Assembly: GCA_019648995.1 (NCBI GenBank)
Contig: BLXT01007673.1
Span: 589,808 to 628,745, forward strand
Direction of reading: 5' to 3'
From: Plakobranchus ocellatus
Lineage: Eukaryota; Mollusca; Gastropoda; Plakobranchidae
Length of the DNA: 38,938 bases
Made by a program: the position numbers and the translations under genes. Under the pieces are notes generated by a model. The model was given only the letters and a program-made list of their open reading frames with translations, was not told the DNA's origin and did not search any database. Positions 1 to 9,300 of the stretch are shown piece after piece. The stretch's first letter is position 1. The number at the start of each line of letters is the position of its first letter.

Positions 1-309
1 AGTCCATTATGAAGTATTAAACTTAAGGCTGTTAAGTTCTCTTTTTTTTCTGCTGCTACTGTTTTTAGGCCGTGATAATGGTAGCATTTTTAAAATTATG
101 GTAGAATTTTTCAAGACCTGACTTCCCTGGACACCCTGTACATGTATTATATTATTAAAGTTGACTCACAAGAAGGATAGAAATCATAATCATCCGAACA
201 TTTGTAAAATATTAAACATGAGAAATATTTGCATTTTTCTAAGATAATCATATATCTTTAAAATCACAAAAAAATCCTATTGAAAAATTATGCCTTTTTT
301 TTCATGTAG

Positions 310-445
310 GAATGAAAAATGGTGCACAGATCCAAATTGAACCATCAGCATTTGAGTGGTATGGCTGGTACAAAAGCTCCATGCCAGTTTGGCTGAAACC
401 AAATTTTTTGAAACGGAGTGGATTTAGCATAAACATTGATCACAA
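310..445 (+). CDS. UBASH3B: UBASH3 coding exon with the catalytic Glu region
   Basis: The acceptor is tttcatgtag ending at 309 and the donor is gtaagt at 446. The first two bases (GA) finish a codon begun upstream. The reading continues M-K-N-G-A-Q-I-Q-I-E-P-S-A-F-E-W. The Glu codon at 339-341 sits in the family's V/I-E-P-x-x-F-E-W motif. The exon ends inside a Lys codon (AA|G) completed at 7798. The 309 bases before it are intron with nothing recognisable. Confidence 0.88.
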
Positions 446-3400
446 GTAAGTATAATTTGGTTTGCACAGCTGTAGGTGGGAGGTTTCATTTTTTCAATTG
501 GCCGTACTGCAAAAGGACTAAGAAAAACATTTTATGCATTTCCTTATTAATATTAGAGGTGAATAAATGGGCCAAGTTCTCAGGAAAAAAGAACTGTTTG
601 GTAGTGGCCTAACTGCTCATGCTGCAAAAACAAAAAGAAATATAAGCAAACATTAGAAGTGGCATATTTTGGAAGAGGAAGGAGTTTCTGCTGTGAAAGA
701 GTAAATGAAAGGCACAGTCAAAGATAAAAGGAAGTCTATCTCAAATACATTGCAGAAAAGGTAGATGAGATTTGCAGTTTTTATAATTGAACTCACTTGG
801 TTCTTAATTTAAATTGAATCCATATTTCTGTACGCATATTCCTCACATAAAGTTTCTTTATGCTGTGACAGTGCACAAGTTGATGTAAATGTAACAAGAT
901 TGAGTGAGCAACTGCTTAGCTTCAGTCCCACAGACATTGCCACTGTAGCTGTTGCAATCACAAAGACTTCTTCTTCAGGTGCCCTTGCTGGAACAGGCAT
1001 TGGCTATCATGTTCCTTCACTTAAACCTGTTCTCACTTGACCTTATAAAGTTGTCAGTACCATTACCGTTTTGTCCATGAGTAATTGAGTTAAAGACTTT
1101 AATAAAAGTTATTCCCTGTCTATCTCTACTGTGTCTCCAATCCTTTCAGTGATGCCAAGTGCTTTAAACCCTTGTGGCAAATATGTCCTGAAAATTGTAT
1201 TTGCCTCTATCTTATGGTGTTAATTAATGATCACTCACGATAAGCTTCTTTCAGTACATGTTCATTGGTCTTTTTTTCAGTCCATGAAATCCTCGATGTT
1301 CTTCTGATAAGCCACATATCTGCTGCTTCCAGTTTTCTCTCCGTTTCCTAGATGATTGTCTATCACTGACCACCACATTAGTATTGACCATACATATATT
1401 TTATTTACCCTTATTTTGATGTCCTTATTTATGTTTCTGTTTGCCAGTAAGGTTTCATTTTTTGGAATGTATCTTTGGCCAAAGCTAATCTTTTACTTTT
1501 TCTATTTGTGCATCTACTATCCAATGTTATCAGGTATCAGAAATATCTTAATTTTGTAACTTTTTTGATTTGTTCATCTTTGCTAATGAGATTGCATTTG
1601 AGGTTTGAGATTTTTATGAAATGACCATGCATTCCGTTTTTTCACATTCAAAGCCAGGCCCATTCTTTTGCTGCTAAAACATCAGGATTGTAAACTTTTC
1701 AAAGTTGTTCACCAGATTCTGCTGTTTAAAGAATATGGTCTGCATATCTGAGATTATTAAGATTTTTCCATTCATTTTAAAGCCTGAAATATTCTCTAGG
1801 TTCCTAAAATTTATTTCACTAAGATCAGGAGATATTACGCATCCCTATCTCATGCCTCTTATATAATATTTGAAATCACTATGTCCTTTTTCAATTCTGA
1901 CAGATGCAGTTTGATTTCTAATTACTTTATTACTCTCAGATCTTTACCATCAGTGTCTGATTTTGTAGCATTCGAATGACCCTGGGACAGAATTTTGTGA
2001 CTTATTCATTTATAGATCTCAAGGCCTACACATTTCTTTCTTTCTCACAGTGAAGTTTTCTCTTATAATTTTTCTTTTATGATATTTTATATTTGTGAAA
2101 AGCTAATTAATTTAAGGCAGTCTTCAGGGACAGAAAATTTGGTCTTAACACATTATGCGGGTAACGGAAATTTCTGTGTAAAATTGTTGTCCACCGTCAC
2201 ATATGGTGCTTTTTGTCCTGCATCACATCCACAACCTTTAGTCATGTATTTTGCAACCAAAGTTATGTAAAGGGCAATTTTTCACGTAACTTAAAATTCA
2301 AGGCATGGAAATCAAAGATGCAAGGATATTTGGAAAAAGACTTGTCAAGAACAAAGTTAGGCAAGTTTACTAAGTGGACAAAATCACATGCGCAACAGTC
2401 CCACCATTCTGTCACAGTCTTGGTATATGAAATAGCTCTTCATGTTATACTTTGTCAAAGACCTTAAAATAATCAATGAAGCAAAGATAGAGGTCTTTTT
2501 TGCATTTTTATACACCTTTCTATAAACATTTACAAAGTAAATATTGCCTTTTTTAGTTCTCCTATCAGGCACAAAGTCGTTCTGTTTGGTGCTCATTTCT
2601 TCTCTTAGACTTTTGGGCATTCTATGCATCAAAACACATAACAGGATTTTTGTAAAATGGCTCATTAAACTGATTGCTTTATGAAGTTCATATTCTGTTT
2701 CCCCTGGTGTTTTAGTACAATTGACACTTCTGAAGTCGAAGCTGCTTATGTGGATTTTTGCTCGGATCCGGCCCCTTTGAACACTTATCGTAAAAGGCGA
2801 GAGCAAAACTCAATTTTCATCCAAGTTGAATTTTTACTGTTAGGCGCCGCTCATTAAAGAGTGCTTTTCTTCTCTTTAATCTATAAAAAAATTCTAATAC
2901 ACTTATGCTTACCAATATGCATGTGCTTTATGCTAGCCTTTTTTTGTACAATGTGTTACACTCTCCAATACTTTATCACAGTCACAGGAGGGGGGGCTAC
3001 AGTGGAGATTTTTTTTTTTTACTGTTTTTAAGAAGAAGGGGTGGGAGGGTGCTGCTCATCACAGGCCAACAATATGCTTGAAAAGATCCTAGATTTAGTG
3101 GTGGCTTCCAGTTTAGCTACAACTACCCTAGCGGTGGAGTGGTGGTCATCTGGTCATCTGGTAGGGCAGTTGGCTACCAAGTAAGAGATCCGAGGTTTGA
3201 ATCCCGGTCCGGACCAAGTCAATTTTTCATTGCTCCCCTGGGTCTACCCAGCACTAAATGGGTAACTACGTCTCTTAAGATTTGGCGAAAGTAAAGGCGG
3301 CGAGGAAAGCAATGGCAAACTACCTCATAATACTGTATGCCAAGAACAATCAGGACCCCACACCTGGTTCCTCGCTGCTTGGACTAAGCGAGGAACCCAC

Positions 3401-6400
3401 TTTACTTTCACTCTATCTGAAATTGGAAAGCACGTCCGTAGACTTACGGCTCTTTTTTCATTTAATAAAATAACAATGTCTCTTTCATGTGTAATTCCTC
3501 CAAGTAAATTAGAGTTTTTCTATCTAGTCTTATGGAACCTGCCCCTTTCCCCCTTACTCAACAAGTCCTAAGATGTTTATATTATTTCTGTCCATTGCTT
3601 GATTAACATGACCTAATTTACCTTTTTGGTGCAGTGAACGCACATTTCAAATTGCTACTTTTAATATTTGCTTGATATTAATTTTGCAAGCACATGCTAG
3701 ATAACGACCTTGAGCCATCTACCACACATGGCTATCCTTGCCAAATGAGGATTTGGATTCGAGTTGCAAAGCCCCCTAAAATTGTAAACTGAGATCTGGC
3801 TTTAGTTTTGCTCTATGACTATTCTTGGGAAATAGCAGGCGTGTTTTCCACTTGTCTACTGCCAGTTTGTATACAGGCTCTCTGCTAGCCTTTGTTTTGT
3901 AACTTAACCCAGAAGGCAGTGGGAGGTCTCTGGATAGCCATTGTCCTAATTAGGATCATCCGCCCTTCACAGGTATTATTTTTAGTCCTACTAGGTTCTA
4001 CCACCCTCCTCTTCAATTTAAAATTAATGGGGTTACCAGTCTAGCTGCTGATTGCCTGATAGATGTTTGATCCCATACCCAGGACATCACAAAGACTACC
4101 TGGACCAAAAGGCTAGACTCTCCAAGGGTTGCACACATTTTAAATTTCAGGATTTTATGTCCAAGGTTTATCTGACCCAGGGTTCCAGCGAGGTTGGATA
4201 AGTTGGAAAAAGTAAGTTTTTTCACTTCAAGTTCGGATTGGTACGAAAAAGTCAGATAATGGTGCCCGAGGTCGGTTTTATGTTAATGTGACATGGTAAA
4301 AAGCAGAGAGAAAGAGAGAATTGTGTGTTGAAATAACACTTTTGACCTATGTTTGGTTCGCGACCTATGATTGTTTAACAGGTATGCAGTGTCTATGCTG
4401 ACAATAGGCCTAGCCTAGCCTTGAATCTAGGCCTTGTTGACACTCATCAGAAGTGAATTACTGCAATTGGCAGATTGATTTGATTGTACTGTTCATTTCC
4501 TTCCGGTTTCAATTAAATTGCTGTCATTTGGACTGACTTCCACTACATCTATGCACATTTTCATCCGTTGACATCGCAAAGTGCCCATGTTTATTTATGC
4601 TTTTTTTTTTTAAATTCCGATATTAGTTATTCGGTGTAAATTATTAAAAATTTATTTTAATTTAAATTACAATTTAATGAAGGACGCTTTTTTGTCCTTC
4701 GGTCTGCTATATTTTCTTTCCTTTTTCCTCCCCAGAATTTTTGTCATCTAGATTCCTGAACTATGTACATCTAGATTTAGATTAATGTTAACATTGCAAA
4801 GTGCTTTCTCAACACTGTGGATAGATCTAAGATCAACTAGACTTGATTAAAATATCTATAGATCCATATTTAGATTCTAGATCTTAATCTACAGATCCAT
4901 ATATAGATTCTAGATCTAGATCTAGATAGATTCTAGAATCTAACTCTAGATTAGAGTCAATTTGTCTAGATCTAAGCCATGTCATTTTCAACCGGCTCAT
5001 GTGTCTATATGCAATTCATTTTAATTCTTCTACAGATCTATTAGATCTAGGTCTAATATAGATCTAGTTTTTTTTTTCTTTCCTGGATTTTAGACTTTTG
5101 ACCTGGCATGCTAGATTAGAGCTTTTGAGATGCGAAAGTGTTACTTTAACCCCGCTTGGCTTTGGGAAGAACATTTCGTGGAATGACTTGGTTCCAAGTC
5201 AACAATTCAGAAGGTTTTTTTTGCTGTGTGTCGACAAACTTATAACATAGTTTGTTTTTTTTCGGAATTAAGGAACTTGCATCATACATGAGGACTGTGA
5301 ACACTCTAAAAATCTTCAAGCTGCAAAGCACAAATAGAGTGAAGGAATTTTAAACTTTTTCAAAGTAAAGCAAAGTGCTAGTGTTTGTGATAGTAATGGT
5401 GCCACCTCAAACAAAAACTCTAAATCTAATGCTCAGGCCCAACCAATGAGAACTCTTGATGCACATATCAGCGATGAGCAAGTCTTGATGGCAGAAATTT
5501 GCTGGGTTCTCCACCCCGTCAATACACACAGCAGTGCCAGAACTTCTGAAGATGTTGCAAGTTTTTTTGGGAACATGTTTCTGGACTCAAATATTGCTGA
5601 ACGATACCAGTGTGCCTGTGCGAAATCTGAGTACTTAGCAATTGAAAAGTTTATTGTCATTAGTGGAAGATGCAAGGTTTTTTTTTTGGTTTACTTTTTG
5701 ATGAAAGTTTTAACAGTGAATTACAATCGCAACAAATGGATGTCCATGTGCATTTGCTAAAAGATGGGGTAAACACCACCAGATATTTAACATCATTTTT
5801 CATGGGTCATGCCAAAGCAGTAGACATTGAAAAATGCCTTGGCAATGGTAAACAATGATAAATTGTTGCAGATATCCATGGATGGTCCCAACGTTAATTG
5901 AAAAGTTTTCAAAGACTTCTCTGCAGGTTTAGACAAGCAAAATTCTCACCAACTTGTTATTATCGGTTCTTGTGGTTTGCATGTCATTCATAATGCATTA
6001 AAAAATGGAGTGCAAAGTTTGAATTGGGACCTCTCTGGCTTCTGAGATTGGTGTATTTCCTGTTTCAAGAATTTTCTGCAGGCCGATTTCTACTCGGTAG
6101 AAAAAATTGGCCAAAAGTAGAAGCCTTCCTTCACAGTTTTGTGCCCACAGATGGCTTGAAAATCTCGCTGCAGCAGAAAGACATATCCATTTCGTGAGCA
6201 ATAAAAAATTATATACATGCAATGTGAGAGTGATAAGGCATCAGAACCCTATGAAAGTCATACTGGCTCATTAATGATTTCATACCAAACAAATTGATTG
6301 TGGTCAAACTGCAATGTTTTATGTAGGTTGCAAATATCCTACTGCCATTTCTTCAGAAATACGAAACTAATGACCCTGTAACTTGTTTACCATCATTCAA

Positions 6401-9054
6401 AGGCTCTACTTTTTCATCCTAAAAGATGATGCATTGCAGTCTTTCTCTCCTAATAGTGCTTTGCATCCATCAAAGCTGGACAAGGGTGTATTTAAAAGTC
6501 ACGCATCCATATCCTTTATAAATGCAGCGGAGATTGATGTGAAAAAAATATAAGTAATAGCGTGTCTGATTCAGATGTCATGAAGTTGAAGATGTCATCT
6601 CAGAAGTTTATTATCAGCATCATAAGCAAAATTGTAGACTAAAACTTAATCAAGTTTTGCAAGAGGTATCACCTGCCTGAATCCTGAAAATTTTCCCAAA
6701 CATGATGCGCAAAAGAAATTTGAAAATCTTGTCAGTTATCTACTCACTAGAAGGTGGTTATCAGTTGAAGAAGTGGGCTCTTCCAAGTATGAGTATTCTG
6801 TGCTGAGAAACTTAATAAAAGAGAGAGAAATTAATAATTGATTGGATGAGCTGAACACTATGCCATCATTGATGAAAGTTTATTAACATTTCTATTTGCC
6901 TCAGTCATTGCAATGCTGAAGTTGAAAGAGGATTTTCTGTCAATAAAGAGGTCAGCGTGGACAATATGAGTGAGGATTGTCTCGTAGCAAAAGAACTTAT
7001 TTGCAAGTATATCAAAGAGAATGGGGATCCTGCAAATATAATTTTGAATAAAGCTATTTTGGTGTCATGCAGTGGTGCATATCAGCGATATAAGATTGCG
7101 TGCGAGGAGAAGAGAAAGAAAAGAAGCAAAATGAGAAGAAAAAAAAGCATGGAGAGGTCAAGGAACTGCACTTTAAGAGAGGAACATTTGACTGGACAAT
7201 GACATGCTGTCACAGAAAGCAGACAATTAAGTTTAGAGATGCAGAAGGACATTCATCACTGAAGACTGGACATGTTTTGTTGATCCAAAGCAATGCTTTA
7301 AATGAAAAGCAAAATCCCAGAAGGCTGACCTTGCATCCCCAAGTGCTTCACTACAGGTTCTGGAGAGGGAGCTGTCCATCTAGATGGAGGTCTTCTTATT
7401 AAAACTTGTAAACAATGTACATAAATGCCTCTTATTCATTATCAAGACACTGGACATTCACCTACTGCTGTACTTTTTTTGCATTAACACAAAGAAAGCT
7501 GTCCTTACAACAATTTGTAAGAAAATACCTTTAGGTAAGATTTTATGTTTATTTTCAATTATGATATTTTTGGTTTAAGACACGTGAGCGCCATAAATTA
7601 CGTTTCAAATTGCTTGGTAGGATTTTTTTGGGGGACGTAGGATTTTTCAGTATAGCAATCTGCTGGAGACCATGTGACCTATTCTGTCTCAGTTTTTTTA
7701 ATGCCCCAGATTTATTGGGTTTTTTTTGCTTTTGTTTTTTTTTTTTTTTTTGTTGCTTTTATTTCAAGTTCAACAATTTTAATAATTGTCTTTCCAGGCC
7801 ACTTGTTGGTGTTAAAGATTTGAATCTGGATGAAACAGTGGGAGAGTACTATAGCCGTTGCCATAGATTGGCTGATGCAATCCTCAAAGCTCATGATGAT
7901 GATGGTAATTTAAAACGATCTTAAGATTACATTGGGAAAGTGTTATTGTATTTAAAAAAAAACAAAAAACTTTGAGACTGCAGATTCATAGTAAGAAGAG
8001 AAGTTTTTAAAAAATTGCGTCTGCTTATTATGATACTAAACTCAGTGCCTGAAATGGATCAAAGATGTAAAGTGGTATTATTATATAGAATTATGTTATT
8101 CATAGTATGTGTTCCTCTGTGCTTACGATCATTGAGTAAGTGGTAGATGGAATGCTTTTTTAAAGTTTTTGACTGGGTCTTGCCAGTGCCGTTTGTTTCA
8201 TACAACTCAACAGTATTCAGGCTATCCATGGCACTACGGAGGGAATTTAGTTCTAATCCCTTCAAGTTTTTTTTTGTTAGTTCCAATTTAAAGACTTGGA
8301 AAAAGTAAAGGTGGTGACGAAAGTAATGGCAACCTACCTCTTATGTTGTATGCGGAGAACAATATGACTTTACTTTTGGTTCCTTGATTCTTGGACCAAG
8401 CCTGTGACTCATTTTACTCTATCTTTATTTCAAACTAGAAAGGCCTTGTTCTAAAGTAGCTTAGCTGCTCGTTTGGTAACAGCGCTCCAATTTTTTTTTT
8501 CAGAAGAAAAGAAAAGAACATAATTTTCTACTTTACTATCAACTTTTTAAATAAAATAAGTACTTGAATTCAGGAGCCTATAAAGTTAGCTTGGAGAGGA
8601 ATTTGAAACTGCTTTAATGTATGAATTACGTTTGCCAATGGGTCAAATATCAAGTTCACAAGACTAACCCAAGAAATGTCAAGCGACAATTAAATCTGTT
8701 TTTGTGTTGTGAAAAAATGGGTATTCTTTTTTTAGATGAATATATTGCACCACAATAAAAATGTATAGTTTATTGTAGAAAAAAGAGGACTCTTCCAGGG
8801 CTAGCCAATACCTTGTCTGATTTTTTTTTTCAGGGGACATTCTTATTGTAGCCCACGCAGGCAGCCTGGACACGTTCACCAGGCAGTTGTTGGGGAAATC
8901 CCCACGTAATTCTCAGGACATGCACAACATTCTGTCAAGCTTCACCTACTGCTGCATGTGCTGTGTATCGCAGGATCCTGTCACATCAAAATGGAACCTG
9001 CAGAAGCCACCCATTCCACCCATTAATGGATTTGACTGGAAAGTACTTCAATGA
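310..9054 (+). CDS. UBASH3B: UBASH3/TULA-type histidine phosphatase, 3' part (last 3 coding exons)
   Basis: Partial spliced gene, join(310-445, 7798-7904, 8834-9054), stop TGA at 9052-9054; the 5' part precedes the window. The exons join in phase (incoming 2 bases, then splits AA|G and G|GG) and give 153 residues, against about 650 for a full vertebrate UBASH3B. They form the C-terminal half of the 2H/PGM-like phosphatase domain. Visible are the motif IEPSAFEWYGWY, whose Glu should be the acid/base residue, the helix YYSRCHRLADAIL, and ILIVAHAGSLD, whose His (codon 8854-8856) is the second catalytic histidine of the family. The protein ends NGFDWKVLQ, matching the family's GG-FNWRE ending. 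Vertebrate members (TULA/Sts) dephosphorylate Tyr-kinase targets; insect relatives act on ecdysteroid phosphates, so the substrate here is open. The UBASH3A and UBASH3B split is vertebrate, so the symbol only marks the family. The N-terminal UBA and SH3 domains are not in view. Confidence 0.88.
965..2730 (-). mobile_element. Decayed 5'-truncated non-LTR retrotransposon (LINE), reverse transcriptase remnant
   Basis: Read on the - strand inside the large UBASH3 intron. From about 2730 downward the translation gives CTKTPGETEYELHKAISLMS then HFTKILLCVLMHRM, a typical LINE reverse-transcriptase start (LPKKPG..ISLMSH.TKILLR.L..R). Around 1690-1775 there is LNNLRYADHTIFF, the catalytic Y-A-D-D box with the second Asp changed to His, and then a K-T-E-C-M-V-I-S block. 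The C-terminal part near 980-1020 reads RNMIANACSSKGT followed by a stop, and the element ends in a short GAA/TTC run (966-976), the usual tail of such elements. Many frameshifts and stops interrupt it, and the 5' end is missing. It is non-functional and oriented against the host gene. The clade is uncertain; the YADD-linker pattern resembles the RTE/CR1-like endonuclease type common in invertebrates. Confidence 0.8.
3131..3445 (+). mobile_element. tRNA-derived SINE, full head and body
   Basis: The 5' part is tRNA-like. It has a box A-like TAGGGCAGTTGG near 3162-3173 and a box B GGTTTGAATCC at 3194-3204, correctly spaced for RNA polymerase III. The tRNA-unrelated body (about 3215-3440) includes a block AAAGTAAAGGCGGCGAGGAA, then CAATGGCAAAC, and ends in ACTTTACTTTCACTCTATCT. 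The same body recurs at 8293-8430, which shows it is an interspersed repeat rather than a lone pseudo-tRNA. A TGGTCATC unit in the head is duplicated. No clear target-site duplication was found. Confidence 0.75.
3480..4740. other. Intronic stretch with no supported feature
   Basis: AT-rich UBASH3 intron sequence between the SINE and the AGATCT-rich block. Short open frames here (for example 4013-4225 on the - strand) show no family resemblance. A small GC-richer patch at 4400-4435 has repeated AGGCCTAG/TAGCCTAG words. Confidence 0.5.
4741..5070. repeat. Cluster of AGATCT/TCTAGA words with a 33-bp near-repeat
   Basis: About 330 bases dominated by the interleaved palindromes TCTAGA, AGATCT and CTAGATCTAG. 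Within it a unit starting GATCCATATTTAGATTCTAG at 4861 recurs at 4894 as GATCCATATATAGATTCTAG, a 33-bp period. The same words occur singly elsewhere (12640-12650, 34250, 37045). It directly precedes the hAT-like transposase remnant. Confidence 0.7.
5133..7200 (+). pseudogene. Decayed hAT-like DNA transposase
   Basis: Sense-strand remnant in the UBASH3 intron, readable only by changing frame repeatedly. Pieces in order: a BED-like zinc-finger start (RKCYFNPAWLWEEHFVE, with a stop at 5184-5186 where Trp is usual, then an H..H part with AAKHK near 5330); AEICWVLHPVNTHSS and FLDSNIAERYQC (5446-5660); FDESFNSELQSQQMDVHVHL and TRYLTSFFMGHAKAVDI (5690-5840); QISMDGPNVN with a stop replacing the next Trp, then IGSCGLHVIHNAL (5865-6045); FCAHRWLENLAAAERHIHF (about 6137-6195); and the C-terminal NAEVERGFSVNKEVSVDNM with a Lys/Arg-rich tail (6911-7200). 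These match a hAT-related family widespread in animals; the last piece corresponds to the hAT dimerisation region. Terminal inverted repeats and 8-bp duplications were not identified. Homopolymer T-runs mark at least one frameshift (5677-5686). It cannot encode active transposase. Confidence 0.75.
7201..7797 (+). other. Intronic stretch between transposase remnant and UBASH3 exon
   Basis: It may still contain the 3' part of the transposon, but no terminal repeat is visible. From about 7690 the sequence is T-rich (a near-continuous T-run at 7736-7751) and forms the pyrimidine tract for the acceptor at 7797. Confidence 0.5.
7798..7904 (+). CDS. UBASH3B: UBASH3 coding exon, helix before the second catalytic His
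   Basis: The acceptor tttccag ends at 7797, downstream of a very long T-rich tract (about 7727-7790). The donor is gtaatt at 7905. The exon reads PLVGVKDLNLDETVGEYYSR followed by CHRLADAILKAHDDD. It aligns with the vertebrate segment carrying S-E-S-Y-D-T-Y-I-S-R. It is joined to the previous exon across a 7.35-kb intron filled with mobile elements. Confidence 0.9.
8293..8430 (+). mobile_element. Second, headless copy of the same SINE
   Basis: It lies in the short UBASH3 intron 7905-8833 and matches the body of the element at 3131-3445. Shared are AAAGTAAAGGTGGTGACGAA, AATGGCAA-CTACCTC, TGTATGC-GAGAACAA, TGGTTCCT..TTGGAC-AAGC and TTTTACTCTATCT. The tRNA-like head with boxes A and B is missing or too diverged to see. 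The two copies differ at many positions, so both are old. Confidence 0.7.
8834..9054 (+). CDS. UBASH3B: UBASH3 terminal coding exon with the catalytic His
   Basis: The acceptor is a T10-CAG at 8821-8833. The reading starts with the split Gly codon and DILIVAHAGSLDTFTRQL; the His at 8854-8856 is the catalytic one. SPRNSQD matches SPQNSKD of vertebrate UBASH3B, and the chain ends at tandem TGA TGA (9052-9057). The segment between the His motif and the end has a Cys-rich patch (YCCMCCV) in place of the vertebrate LGFCSC. Confidence 0.93.
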
Positions 9055-9300
9055 TGATTGCTTGCTTGCTCAAGGCAGGACAAAGATATGTTAACTTTCT
9101 TTGCTATTTTGGTAACCAGCTTTTTTAAGGAATCAGTTTGTAACATTATTATTATCAATATAAAGATACAAGCTTTAGAATTATTCCTATGATTTTTTTA
9201 TGTGCCATTTATTTACTTACTGTGAAATTTTTCACATACAACCTCAGGTAGTAAATTGTGGTATAAATCTAGTACATTTATTCACACTAATAAAGTTGTT
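9055..9300 (+). other. UBASH3 3' UTR with polyadenylation signal
   Basis: The first canonical AATAAA after the stop is at 9289-9294, followed by a T/G-rich stretch (agttgtttac) that would suit cleavage shortly after 9300. Another AATAAA at 9650-9655 could serve a longer form. Which is used cannot be told from sequence alone. Confidence 0.5.

Noticed and set aside
809..1000. 63-codon open frame on the - strand
   Set aside because: It covers the 3' tail of the LINE remnant after its ORF stop and the adjoining intron; not a gene.
3131..3210. Functional tRNA gene
   Set aside because: Boxes A and B are present but no cloverleaf with a paired acceptor stem could be drawn, and the sequence continues into a SINE body that recurs at 8293.
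5433..5675. 80-codon open frame on the - strand
   Set aside because: Antisense shadow of the hAT-like transposase fragment on the + strand.
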